Source: Bacteroidota bacterium
Lineage (GTDB): Bacteria > Bacteroidota > Bacteroidia > Bacteroidales > Porphyromonadaceae
Direction: 5' to 3'
Length of the DNA stretch: 64,000 bases
Assembly: GCA_023396255.1 (NCBI GenBank)
Contig: JAEWWU010000005.1
Coordinates: 157,259 to 221,258, forward strand
Shown: one piece after another, positions 30,220-38,724 of the stretch
Layout: each line of letters opens with the position of its first letter
Numbering within the stretch: position 1 is the stretch's first letter
Translations under genes and position numbers: made by a program
The notes under the pieces: generated by a model
What the model was told of the DNA's origin: nothing
The model's input: the letters and a program-made list of their open reading frames with translations, nothing else
The model's database searches: none

Positions 30220-31437
30220 TTATTGGTTGGGGTAAAGTTCGTTGAGACGTCTTCCAATGGCCGTACCCAGTTCTACAGCCTTGCAAACATCCTCTTCTTT
30301 GGCAGAGCCTTTTTGTTCAACAGGGCATCCAACCAGCTCCCATTGCATTTCTTCGGCAAAGGGGATCAACTTCTTCACTGCTTGCCCTGCCCAAGTACAA
30401 GAACCAAAGACACCGTAAATACGATCTTTTACCTCACGGGTGCGGATGAGATCAAGTACATTTTTGATGGGAGCAAATATTTCATTGCTATAAGTGGGAC
30501 TTCCGACTACCAAAGCTCTATAACGGAATATATCTCGTAGCACAACAGACGGATGGGTACGAGATACATCGTGGCACACAACATCCCTCACTCCTTCTTG
30601 AGCCAAAGCCCGCGCAACGGTATCTGCCAATACTGTGGTATGCCCGTACATACTTCCATAGAGGATTACAGCCCCCTTGTCGGCTTCGTAGCGGCTTAGT
30701 TTATCATAGATGGTCCAAGCCTCCTGAAAATGCGCAGGCGTCCAAACCGGGCCGTGCAGGGGACAGATATATTCTACCGGAAGATTGAGCCCCTGTACCT
30801 TGGCAAGGACCTTTTGCACAAAAGGACCAAATTTGCCCACGATACAAGCATAGTAGCGATACATTTCTCTATAATAACGCTCCAAATTGGTCTCGCTATC
30901 CAAAATATTGCCATCCAAGGTGCCAAAGGTGCCAAAAGCATCTGCCGAGAAAAGCACCTTATTACTCTTTTCGTAGGTAAACATAACCTCCGGCCAGTGC
31001 ACCATAGGAGCCATCACAAAAGTAAATTCGCAGGAACCCGTATTGAGCGTATCTCCTTCCTCTACGGTTACCAAATTGTCTTGAATTTCAGGGAAATAGC
31101 ATTGGAGCATCCCGAATGTTTTTTTGTTACCCACAATCTTGAGATTGGGATAAAGGCGACGAAGCATCCCTATGGATCCGCTATGATCCGGTTCCATATG
31201 ATTGACTACAAGGTAATCTATATCGCGATCTCCTATAACAGCCTTGATCTGATGCAGAAAAAGTTCTGCATAGCAGATATCCACTGTATCAAAAAGGGTC
31301 ACCTTTTCATCTACCACTAAGTAAGAATTGTAGCTCACTCCGTGCGGAAGGGGCCACATACTTTCGAATAGGTCTTTGGTACGGTCATTTACTCCAACGT
31401 AATAGATATTGGGGGTAATAGGTATTTGAGGAAACAT
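30220..31437 (-). CDS. FprA-type flavodiiron protein (A-type flavoprotein)
   Basis: The 405-residue cytoplasmic protein has an N-terminal beta-lactamase-like diiron domain with the ligand motif HMEPDH (His80, Glu82, Asp84, His85) and a C-terminal flavodoxin domain starting YGSMYGHTTVLADTV at about 255. Flavodiiron proteins reduce oxygen to water or NO to N2O and protect anaerobes. No rubredoxin domain is fused, so an external electron donor is needed. It lies between lgt and nagB with short gaps, so it appears to be in the same transcript. Confidence 0.94.
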   Translation of the reverse strand: MFPQIPITPNIYYVGVNDRTKDLFESMWPLPHGVSYNSYLVVDEKVTLFDTVDICYAELFLHQIKAVIGDRDIDYLVVNHMEPDHSGSIGMLRRLYPNLKIVGNKKTFGMLQCYFPEIQDNLVTVEEGDTLNTGSCEFTFVMAPMVHWPEVMFTYEKSNKVLFSADAFGTFGTLDGNILDSETNLERYYREMYRYYACIVGKFGPFVQKVLAKVQGLNLPVEYICPLHGPVWTPAHFQEAWTIYDKLSRYEADKGAVILYGSMYGHTTVLADTVARALAQEGVRDVVCHDVSRTHPSVVLRDIFRYRALVVGSPTYSNEIFAPIKNVLDLIRTREVKDRIYGVFGSCTWAGQAVKKLIPFAEEMQWELVGCPVEQKGSAKEEDVCKAVELGTAIGRRLNELYPNQ

Positions 31438-31448
31438 ATTTATAGAAA

Positions 31449-32318
31449 TTATTTAGTTGATTTAGATGTCGATTTGCGATTTTCTCCCAAAGAGATCGGA
31501 TGCCTCAAGGCCCTGAAAATCAGATATCCCCCGGCAATAATGAAAGGGATACTCAACAGTTGTCCCATATTGAGTCCGATGGAGGCAATCAGATCCAGCT
31601 CCCACATCTCTTGAACTATTTTTATCTGTTCTATAATGATTCGAGCGAGAAAGACCCCTAAGAGGAGCGTACCCACAATCAATCCACTATACTTCGATGC
31701 CGCTCCCCGCTTGTACAGAAGCACACAAACGGCAAAAACAATCAGATACGCCAACGCCTCATAAATAGCGGTGGGGTGGCACCCCAACTCTGTTCCCAGG
31801 CTGAGATACTCCGGAGAGCGCACAAATCTAAAAGCCCAAGGCAAATCGGTCGGTCGTCCAAAGATTTCACTATTCATTAGGTTGCCCAAACGAATCATTG
31901 CCGCAACCAAACCAATGGGTACCGCCAAGCGATCCATTACCCATAATACGGGTTTGTGTGATACTTTTTTAGAATAAAGCCACATCGCCACAATAAGCCC
32001 AAGGGTACCTCCGTGACTGGCAAGACCACCCTCCCACATTGCAAAAATTTTGAGTGGATTAGCCAAATAATAGGCAGGATCATAAAAGAGGCAATGCCCC
32101 AACCGAGCCCCCACAACAGTAGCAATAACCACATACCAAAAGAGGGATTCATACCATTGCTCGGGCAAATGCTCTTTTTTCCAAATTCGCCAAACAATAT
32201 AGGGACCAAAAACCATCAATCCCAAACCGAAAAGGATAGCATACCAACGCAAGGTCAGCGGACCCAGTTGGAAGATAATGGGGCTTACATCCCACGTTAT
32301 GGCCAATAGCGAAGTCAT
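31449..32318 (-). CDS. lgt: Prolipoprotein diacylglyceryl transferase
   Basis: The 289-residue inner-membrane enzyme attaches diacylglyceryl to the lipobox Cys of prolipoproteins. The Lgt signature is visible as [20 protein letters not shown], with [15 protein letters not shown] near the N terminus and about seven membrane helices. The C-terminal tail is basic and Ser-rich. It would process the lipoproteins predicted in this window (genes at 2315, 5173, 25310 and 35988). It is in the reverse-strand run murB-LipB fusion-ddh-lgt-fprA-nagB, 11 nt upstream of fprA. Confidence 0.96.
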   Translation of the reverse strand: MTSLLAITWDVSPIIFQLGPLTLRWYAILFGLGLMVFGPYIVWRIWKKEHLPEQWYESLFWYVVIATVVGARLGHCLFYDPAYYLANPLKIFAMWEGGLASHGGTLGLIVAMWLYSKKVSHKPVLWVMDRLAVPIGLVAAMIRLGNLMNSEIFGRPTDLPWAFRFVRSPEYLSLGTELGCHPTAIYEALAYLIVFAVCVLLYKRGAASKYSGLIVGTLLLGVFLARIIIEQIKIVQEMWELDLIASIGLNMGQLLSIPFIIAGGYLIFRALRHPISLGENRKSTSKSTK

Positions 32319-32364
32319 ATCTTTTGTGCAATTAGTGTTTTATTCTGCTCGTTCATATTCTTGA

Positions 32365-33264
32365 TTAGCAGAAACGTTCTATCCAAGACTCCCTTTCTCC
32401 CGGCAACAAATCTATGACGGGGATTTCCGGAAGCGTATAAGCTCCGTAGCGAGATTGACGTAGGGCAGCACGTGCTGCGCAAACCAAGATCTGAGCCGTT
32501 AGAGCTGGATTATTGATACGCATAGAAAACGACAAGAGCTGATTTTGGGTACTTCCGCAACAACCCTTCCGCACCATCTCCACTCCGTGCCCCATATCTA
32601 TGAGTTCATCCACATTGGGAGTAAAAACGACGTGGGTTTCATCGTGAGCAAAATAATCATCTTGGAGCAACGTTTGGCGGATTTGCGCCTCATCGGCTCC
32701 GGCTTGGGGCTGAATGTACACCATACGTCTGTGTACTCCCGTACCCAAAGGAATGGTCATAGAGAGAGCTTTGTCCACACCTGGTATTGCTTTGGCAGCC
32801 ACCGTGTGTCCCATACTCATACCGGGACCAAAGTTGGTGTAGGTAATCCCCCCGGGTACCATTGCCTGCATCAGCATACGGACCACCGAGTCACTTCCCG
32901 GGTCCCATCCTGCCGAAAGAATAGCTGTGGTTTGATGGGCCACGGCTGCTTCGTGCAGAGCCTTGCGCAGCTCAAGTATTGAGCCGTGAATATCAAAGCT
33001 ATCGACGGTTGCAATCCCTTTGGAGAGTATCTCTACGGCATACTCCTTCACTTTTCGGGTGGGTAAAGCCAAAACCGCAGCATCCACTTGGTCCAACTGG
33101 TCGATATGCTCTACAACGGGGCAATCGCTCAGCTCTCTCGGACAGATTGAGACACTTCTGCGCACCACTCCTGCCAACTCCATATCCGGAGAATGCCGCA
33201 AAGCATCTACTGTATACTTACCGATATTTCCGTATCCAACTACTGCTATTCTCTTTTTGTTCAT
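32365..33264 (-). CDS. ddh: meso-Diaminopimelate D-dehydrogenase
   Basis: The 299-residue NADP-dependent enzyme makes meso-diaminopimelate in one step from tetrahydrodipicolinate for lysine and peptidoglycan. The N-terminal Rossmann motif VVGYGNIGKY, the AGVVRR segment and the substrate region SAGWDPGSDSVVRM fit the Ddh family, as does the length. Use of Ddh is typical of Porphyromonas and some other Bacteroidales. It lies 8 nt after the LipB-fusion gene and 46 nt before lgt, in an envelope-oriented cluster that also contains murB. Confidence 0.94.
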   Translation of the reverse strand: MNKKRIAVVGYGNIGKYTVDALRHSPDMELAGVVRRSVSICPRELSDCPVVEHIDQLDQVDAAVLALPTRKVKEYAVEILSKGIATVDSFDIHGSILELRKALHEAAVAHQTTAILSAGWDPGSDSVVRMLMQAMVPGGITYTNFGPGMSMGHTVAAKAIPGVDKALSMTIPLGTGVHRRMVYIQPQAGADEAQIRQTLLQDDYFAHDETHVVFTPNVDELIDMGHGVEMVRKGCCGSTQNQLLSFSMRINNPALTAQILVCAARAALRQSRYGAYTLPEIPVIDLLPGERESWIERFC

Positions 33265-33272
33265 ATTTCAAT

Positions 33273-34832
33273 TCAGAATGTTTGTATGATTTGTTTGTGT
33301 AAAAAAGGATTATAAATTCCTCTGAAACGTTTTCTAAACAACCCCTCCAATTGCTGTTTGACCAAGGGCAAATGAACCTGATAGCCCAATTCTGCCTGCA
33401 TCGATGTTACCCCTTTATCTGTAAATCCGCACGGGTTAATCAGTCCGTAGTAACTCAGGTCTGTGTTTACATTGAGGGCAAATCCGTGCATCGTCACAAA
33501 GCGAGAAGCATATACTCCAATGGCACATATCTTGCGGGCTTTGGGAGTATCGGCATCAATCCAAACCCCGGTGGCACCGTCTATCCGCTCGCTCTTTATG
33601 CCGTGCAAAAACAGCAGATCTATGATGCATTGCTCCATTTGATAGATGTACTCTTTAATTCCTATTCCCAGCTTTTCGAGATCGAATATGGGGTAACCGG
33701 TGATCTGTCCAGGACCGTGAAAAGTTATATCTCCCCCTCGGTTAAGATGATAGAGGGCAATGCCTCGCTGCTTCAAATACTCCTCCGAGACCAACAAATT
33801 GTTGTCTTTGGCGTGCTTCCCCATTGTCAAAACCGGCTCGTGCTCACAGAAAAGGAGATGCGAAGAGGTCGGTTGCTGATTTTGTTTGGCCTCAATAGCT
33901 TGGCGAAACAGTTTTTCTTGCAGAGAAAGAGCAGACTGATAACCAATCTGTTGGCAGTCCATATAGCTAAAAGGGTCCTGATCATTGGGCAATACACCCA
34001 AAGCCTCTTGGGGCGAACAAAGTTCATATTTCCCTTCCCTGTACAGAAAAGAGAGACCATCGAAAGCGGGAATAACTCCTTGAGGAAGCATCTTCGACAA
34101 TATTTCGTAAGGAGGCACGTGGTGCGAAAGATGTATGAGAGCCGATTGTTTCGGACGAACGGTTGCAATAACATCAAGAGCATCCTCTACCGTTTGATGT
34201 GACGGGTGTGGCTTAGAAAAACGTAAAGCACTCATCCACAGCAATTGCAAGCCGTGGAGTTTTTCCAATTCCGCTGGCTCTATATATTTGACATCGGTCA
34301 AAAAAGCAAAATCGCCTATCCGATACCCCAAAATGGGCGTATGCCCGTGCAGCACGGTGATAGGGAAAAAAGTAAGCCCACAAACCTCAAACGGCTCATT
34401 GGTAATCTCTTTTAGGATCAATCGAGGGCGTCCCGGATAGGGATATTCGCCAAAATAGTAGAACAACCTGTGGCGGATGCTTTCCAACACGCTTGCGGTA
34501 GCGTAAATAGTTATGTCGCTGCGCCAAGCAATGGTGCGCAAGTCATCGAGCCCTCCCATATGATCGTAGTGGTTATGGGTCAAGACAATGGCATCTAAAT
34601 GCTCTATTCCGTGAGAGAGAGCCTGCTGCCTGAAATCGGGACTGCAATCGATCAACACCGAATGCCCCCGCTCAGTTTGGAGAAGCATAGAGGTGCGTGT
34701 ACGCTTGTCTTTGGGGTCACTACTGATGCAGGTGGAACAAAAACACCCCACCTCCGGCACCCCGGTACTAGTACCCGAACCCAAAAGAGTGAGAGAGTGG
34801 TTGAGCAAAGGAGTGGCGTTATCAAAGGACAT
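33273..34832 (-). CDS. lipB: Fusion protein: PhnP-like metallo-beta-lactamase domain + octanoyltransferase LipB
   Basis: The 519-residue protein joins two complete enzymes in one frame. Residues 1-265 are a PhnP/RNase Z-like metallo-beta-lactamase domain: LGSGTSTGVPEVGC, the metal site THNHYDHMGG (His86, His88, Asp90, His91), further ligands HGHTPILGYR and LTD (Asp180), and late His in LIHLSHH. Residues 290-519 are LipB: RGGDITFHGPGQITGYP at 365-381, Lys434 before ICAIGV and catalytic Cys468 in INPCGFTDKG. LipB moves octanoyl groups from acyl carrier protein to lipoate-dependent enzymes. The MBL part may be a phosphodiesterase of unknown substrate. It overlaps murB by 11 nt. No internal stop or frameshift is seen between the domains. 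Confidence 0.92.
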   Translation of the reverse strand: MSFDNATPLLNHSLTLLGSGTSTGVPEVGCFCSTCISSDPKDKRTRTSMLLQTERGHSVLIDCSPDFRQQALSHGIEHLDAIVLTHNHYDHMGGLDDLRTIAWRSDITIYATASVLESIRHRLFYYFGEYPYPGRPRLILKEITNEPFEVCGLTFFPITVLHGHTPILGYRIGDFAFLTDVKYIEPAELEKLHGLQLLWMSALRFSKPHPSHQTVEDALDVIATVRPKQSALIHLSHHVPPYEILSKMLPQGVIPAFDGLSFLYREGKYELCSPQEALGVLPNDQDPFSYMDCQQIGYQSALSLQEKLFRQAIEAKQNQQPTSSHLLFCEHEPVLTMGKHAKDNNLLVSEEYLKQRGIALYHLNRGGDITFHGPGQITGYPIFDLEKLGIGIKEYIYQMEQCIIDLLFLHGIKSERIDGATGVWIDADTPKARKICAIGVYASRFVTMHGFALNVNTDLSYYGLINPCGFTDKGVTSMQAELGYQVHLPLVKQQLEGLFRKRFRGIYNPFLHKQIIQTF

Positions 34833-35838
34833 ACAATACTTCCGGACTTAGTTTTATGTCAAATTTTTCATTTACCCGATGGGCTATCATTTGTGCAAAA
34901 TTGACGACCTCTCGACCGGAGGCCCCCCCATAATTAACCAATACCAACGCCTGTTGGTTGTGTACCCCCACATTTCCTTCTCTGTATCCCTTGAGTCCGC
35001 ATTGGTCTATCAACCAACCGGCAGCCAATTTCACCAATCCGCTTTTTTCTGCTGTATAGTGGGGCATAGAAGGATAAAGTTCTATCAAACGCTCAAAAAC
35101 CTCCTTTGTCACCACCGGATTCATAAAGAAACTTCCGGCGTTGGGCAACTGCTCGGGATCGGGCAACTTGGACTGCCGAATGGCTATAACCCGGTCTCGA
35201 ACCAATTGCGGAGTCACCACTTCGCCTGAAGCAAAACTCTGCTGCAAAGAAGCATAAGTCGTGTTGACTCTTGGCTCCGTTGCAAGTTTGTAGTAAACGT
35301 GTGTGATTACCTTACTTCTATAGGGTTTTTCCTTAAAAATACTGTACCTGTAAGCAAAGCAACACTCTTCGTTGGAAAAAATTTTTTGCTCACCAGTTAG
35401 GAGATCTACCGTCTCTACCGCCTCTATAAATTGACAAGACTCCACCCCATATGCCCCGATATTTTGTACTGCCGAAGCTCCTGCCGTACCCGGTATGTAG
35501 GAGAGATTTTCCAATCCATAGAGATTACGTCCGAGGGTCTTTTGTACCACTTCGTCCCATACCATACCGGCTCCCACACGCACTACGGCACTCTCCTCGC
35601 CTCTCCTGATCTCCTCTAAATCTTGATTGGTGCAGTGCAATATAATCCCTTTGTAATTATCTACAAACAGAATATTGCTCCCCGAACCAATACAAAAAAA
35701 GGGATTCGATGCAAAGAATTCGTCCCGAGCCAACAGCTGTAAATCTTGAGCCGAATCGAAGTTAATCCACCATTCGGTTTGTGCCTCTATGGCAAAAGTA
35801 TGGTGCTCCTTGAGCGGGTAGTTTTGCAGTATTTCCAT
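34822..35838 (-). CDS. murB: UDP-N-acetylenolpyruvoylglucosamine reductase
   Basis: The 338-residue FAD enzyme makes UDP-N-acetylmuramate for peptidoglycan. The FAD-binding signature FCIGSGSNILF is at about 46-56, and the region GLENLSYIPGTAGASAVQNIGAYG and LPNAGSFFMNPVV carry the catalytic Ser and binding residues. The Tyr-containing extra segment YSIFKEKP and C-terminal GGASGREVVN indicate the longer type I form. It is the first gene of the reverse-strand envelope cluster and its stop overlaps the start of the MBL-LipB gene by 11 nt. Confidence 0.96.
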   Translation of the reverse strand: MEILQNYPLKEHHTFAIEAQTEWWINFDSAQDLQLLARDEFFASNPFFCIGSGSNILFVDNYKGIILHCTNQDLEEIRRGEESAVVRVGAGMVWDEVVQKTLGRNLYGLENLSYIPGTAGASAVQNIGAYGVESCQFIEAVETVDLLTGEQKIFSNEECCFAYRYSIFKEKPYRSKVITHVYYKLATEPRVNTTYASLQQSFASGEVVTPQLVRDRVIAIRQSKLPDPEQLPNAGSFFMNPVVTKEVFERLIELYPSMPHYTAEKSGLVKLAAGWLIDQCGLKGYREGNVGVHNQQALVLVNYGGASGREVVNFAQMIAHRVNEKFDIKLSPEVLYVL

Positions 35839-35987
35839 CGATAGAGATTTTTACCGTACACAGCCTAAACGATAAACGTGGCCGGCTCAATAATACGTAT
35901 ATAGACAACGAAAGGCGAACTCTCCCAAACCTTTTTGTTGTTTCGGCTTGTAGATGGTTCGCCTCCGTTTTGCTTTATAGATTCTTG

Positions 35988-36482
35988 TTACTTCTGCAAT
36001 TCCAAAAGCCAAGCATCGGAGAAATTGGGGGCAAAAAGCTCTTTCAATTTATCGCGCGCGGCTTCTGCCTCGGACCGAGAGTTGAAGCTGGCTGCAATAA
36101 CACGCAACATACCCTGCTCATTAGAGGCAAGTACCGGCTTATAACCGGCAGATTCCATACGTTCTTTAAGGGCATTGGCATTGGTGTGGTTTTGAAAGCT
36201 ACCAATAACCACGCTATAGGTTTTTAGGCGAGAAGCGTCTTCGCCGTCCAAAGTATTCAAGCGTTCACGACGGATGTTGAAATCCGACTGTGCCGGTTTG
36301 GAAACCAATACCGCACCGGTATTGTCTGTCTGCTCGGGCACCTGACCTGTATTTTGGTACTGTGCTATTTCGCGTTGTTTAGCCTGCTCATAGACTTGTC
36401 TGTACGCACTTTTCTTAGGCTTGCAAGCTCCCAAAGAGAAGAGAATACTTGCCGCAGTGATAAAAATGAACGTCTTCTTCAT
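35988..36482 (-). CDS. SPOR-domain lipoprotein
   Basis: From ATG 36482 the product has 164 residues, beginning with a lipoprotein signal (KKTFIFITAASILFSLGAC, Cys20). The earlier ATG at 36524 would put 14 residues before the signal. A polar Gln-rich linker leads to a SPOR domain at about 92-164 (TYSVVIGSFQNHTNANALKE, then MLRVIAASFNSRSEAEAARD). SPOR domains bind denuded glycan strands of septal peptidoglycan, so it is likely an outer-membrane lipoprotein at the division site. It is monocistronic, with repeat copy C in its upstream region. Confidence 0.9.
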   Translation of the reverse strand: MKKTFIFITAASILFSLGACKPKKSAYRQVYEQAKQREIAQYQNTGQVPEQTDNTGAVLVSKPAQSDFNIRRERLNTLDGEDASRLKTYSVVIGSFQNHTNANALKERMESAGYKPVLASNEQGMLRVIAASFNSRSEAEAARDKLKELFAPNFSDAWLLELQK

Positions 36483-37126
36483 ATAAAAATAACCTTTGCA
36501 GGGGTACCCCCCTATTCTACTCATCGCAAAGATATATATTTTTTCAGCTATTGATACTTTTTTTGCAATATTGACCCTTCATTGGTAGGGAATTAACCTC
36601 TTTCAGTTCTTATAATATCTCCTCCTTATTTCTTTTCGGGAAGATGCCGTAGTGAGTCTAAAATGACGGAAATTACTCCACTTTGTTTCACTTGAGGGAG
36701 ATAAAAATAATTTGCTTGGACGGAACAAAAATTAGTAGGGAATTATCTCAAATTAATTCCCTGCAAATCGGCAATTAGTTCCCTACTTTTTGACAACTTT
36801 GAGGGAATTATTTTTCACCATCGGCAGACCCTTTTACAAATCTGGGACGCTTTCCCTCTCGGAGAGTCGCTGCGAATTTGGCGAAATTTCCTTTTTTATC
36901 CGAAAAGTTGTATCTTAGGCGCGAGAAGAGAGCACAAAATATTGTTTTTGACGCCTAATTTGATCAGAGGTAATTGTAAAACAGGGACACGGAAGCGCAT
37001 CGTTTTTTAATTTCAAGCTAAACCCAAGGGGCTATTCGCTGTCTAAGTCAGTAGAATATGGTCAATACAAGCCGAAGCACGGAGACAAAACAGAGATAAA
37101 CACAATTTCTAAAACACAAGAAGACA
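36483..37126. other. Divergent intergenic region with chimeric repeat
   Basis: No ORF with protein character is seen. The region holds repeat copy C (36716-36815) and an isolated AGGGAATTAA at 36587-36596 that may be a repeat remnant. TATCTTAG at 36909-36916 is a poor -7-like element for the Tyr-rich gene. The last 200 bases before the ATG at 37127 are A-rich. Confidence 0.55.
36716..36815. repeat. Interspersed MITE-like element, copy C (head-to-head chimera)
   Basis: The left part is in forward order: TTGGAC (36716-36721), AGGGAATT (36737-36744) and AATTCCCT (36755-36762) at the standard spacing. From about 36764 the sequence switches to the reverse complement of the element, with ATTAGTTCCCT at 36774-36784 and GAGGGAATTA at 36801-36810. 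The second half closely matches the plus-strand reading of copy A. Confidence 0.75.
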
Positions 37127-38596
37127 ATGGGTACTATACTAAACCGCACACTAACTGCAATTGCAGCCATATTGCTCGCCCTGCCTGCGAGTTGGGCGCA
37201 GAACGACTCCGAGTGGGATGATGTGTATGTCACCAGAAAGCAGTCTCGCAAAGAAAGACAAGAAAGGAAGAACAGAGATCGCCACGCGTACGAGGATACG
37301 GACGAAGTTTACTACTACGAGGATTACGACGATGACTATGATTATGACATAGATCGTTACAACGGTCGCTACCAAAACCAAGACGAAGAAGAAACATATA
37401 GCAGCAAACTCCGCTACAACAAAAAGAAAAAACGTCTTGGTCGCTACAGTTCACGATTATCCCGCTTCCACTCTAACTCGGCGGTAGTCGTTGTGGACGG
37501 AGCCTATGGAGTCGATGTTTACTACAATGACGGACACTACGAACTATACAGCGAATTGGACCCTTACGACTACTACTATGACCGTTGCAACATCGTAAGC
37601 ATAGGCATCAATTGGGGAAGACCCGGTTGGTATTCCTCTTGGGATTACTACTACGATCGTTGGTTCTTCGGTAGTTTTTATCCTTGGTACCACACCTATC
37701 CTCCCTTCCATTGGGGCAACTACCGCTTTTGGGGTTACAGACCGCACTTCAGATGGGGTTGGGGTAACTACGGATACGGGTACAACCACGGTTATCACGA
37801 CGGATTTCTCGATGGCTACTACTCCGGATACTATGGCATAGGGGGCTACGCCGGATACTACGACCCGTACGAAGGCATCCACATCTCTCGCAAAGACCTT
37901 TACCCGAATGGTCGTTCAGGGGGATTGCGCGGACAGACCAGCGTTTTGCCGGCCAATGCACCGACACGCAATAGTGGCAACCAGACCATAGCCAGCCGAA
38001 ACAGCGGGCTATCGGCCTCATCGGCACAGGGTACGCTCAACCGGAATTACAATCGAGGTGCTTTTTGGAATGGAAATGTTTACAAGCAACAAGATCAATC
38101 CAAACTATCTGCACAACCCGAGCGTAACTACAATCGTCGAGACCTCAATATCAATAGGAGTGATCGCCCCATACAACGTTTCGATGAACCAATACGGAAC
38201 AACCAAAGCAATGTCGTGACCCGTCCTGAACGCAACTACAACCGTAGAGACCTCAATATCAACAGGAGTGATCGCCCTATACAACGTTTTAATGAGCCGA
38301 TACGGAGTAATCAAGGCAGTGTCATAACCCGTCCCGAGCGGAGTATCAATCGCCAAGACCTGAACATCAATAGGAACGATAGTCCTATACGTCGCTATGA
38401 AGAGCCCTCACGTAACATCTCACGTCCCGAAAGGAACAGTAGCAGTTTCGACCGTCCGGTACAACGCTATGAGGCTCCGGTTCGCAGCAACAGCAGTAGC
38501 AGCTTTGATCGCCCCGAGAGGAACAACAGTCAGACAAACTCCTCTTCTTTTAGCCGTAACGGAGGGGGGAATGCTTCTTCTCTCGGCAGACGCTGA
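37127..38596 (+). CDS. Secreted Tyr/Gly-rich protein with C-terminal 36-residue repeats
   Basis: The 489-residue protein has a signal peptide (TLTAIAAILLALPASWAQ). A charged Asp/Tyr/Arg segment spans 30-110 and a very Tyr/Gly/Trp-rich central domain about 125-270 (for example YYDRWFFGSFYPWYHTYPPF). The C-terminal half is Asn/Arg/Ser-rich and repetitive: two full 36-residue units starting PERNYNRRDLNINRSDRPIQ at residues 331 and 367, then shortened versions. No enzyme motif is visible. Similar Tyr-rich exported proteins of unknown function are common in Bacteroidales. Surface or outer-membrane-associated location is inferred. The downstream OmpP1-like gene is on the same strand. Confidence 0.75.
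   Translation: MGTILNRTLTAIAAILLALPASWAQNDSEWDDVYVTRKQSRKERQERKNRDRHAYEDTDEVYYYEDYDDDYDYDIDRYNGRYQNQDEEETYSSKLRYNKKKKRLGRYSSRLSRFHSNSAVVVVDGAYGVDVYYNDGHYELYSELDPYDYYYDRCNIVSIGINWGRPGWYSSWDYYYDRWFFGSFYPWYHTYPPFHWGNYRFWGYRPHFRWGWGNYGYGYNHGYHDGFLDGYYSGYYGIGGYAGYYDPYEGIHISRKDLYPNGRSGGLRGQTSVLPANAPTRNSGNQTIASRNSGLSASSAQGTLNRNYNRGAFWNGNVYKQQDQSKLSAQPERNYNRRDLNINRSDRPIQRFDEPIRNNQSNVVTRPERNYNRRDLNINRSDRPIQRFNEPIRSNQGSVITRPERSINRQDLNINRNDSPIRRYEEPSRNISRPERNSSSFDRPVQRYEAPVRSNSSSSFDRPERNNSQTNSSSFSRNGGGNASSLGRR
38117..38512 (+). repeat. In-frame tandem repeats (108-bp unit)
   Basis: Unit 1 is 38117-38224 and unit 2 is 38225-38332; both are 108 bp and differ at a few positions. Unit 3 (38333-38425) is shortened to 93 bp and unit 4 (38426-38512) to 87 bp and is diverged. 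All start with codons for Pro-Glu-Arg and keep the frame, so copy-number change would alter protein length without frameshift. Confidence 0.9.
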
Positions 38597-38648
38597 AAAA
38601 GGTTCGAGTATGATTATTTAGTCTAAATTAAGTTAGGAAAAGATTGTA

Positions 38649-38692
38649 GGGGGAGGTGCTTGCATTCGTAGATGCGAAGGGGCATATCTCCC
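38649..38692 (+). terminator. Hairpin between the Tyr-rich gene and the porin gene
   Basis: GGGGGAG at 38649-38655 and the following GTGC can pair with GGCA and CTCCC up to 38692, enclosing a smaller TTGCAT/ATGCGAA hairpin. The T-tract (TTGTTTAT) is weak, so it may be a terminator or a leader structure. Confidence 0.35.
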
Positions 38693-38724
38693 TTGTTTAT
38701 AGATTCATTATTGCACACGTAATT

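Noticed and set aside
30730..31320. 196-codon plus-strand ORF
   Set aside because: It is antisense to the flavodiiron gene, which has intact metal and flavin motifs.
33273..34832. Frameshift or assembly join between two genes
   Set aside because: The reading frame is continuous, with a plausible linker at about 265-290 and both domains complete; nothing in the sequence suggests an error.
38117..38512. Possible CRISPR-like array
   Set aside because: The units are 108 bp, contiguous, without spacers, and in frame inside a coding sequence.
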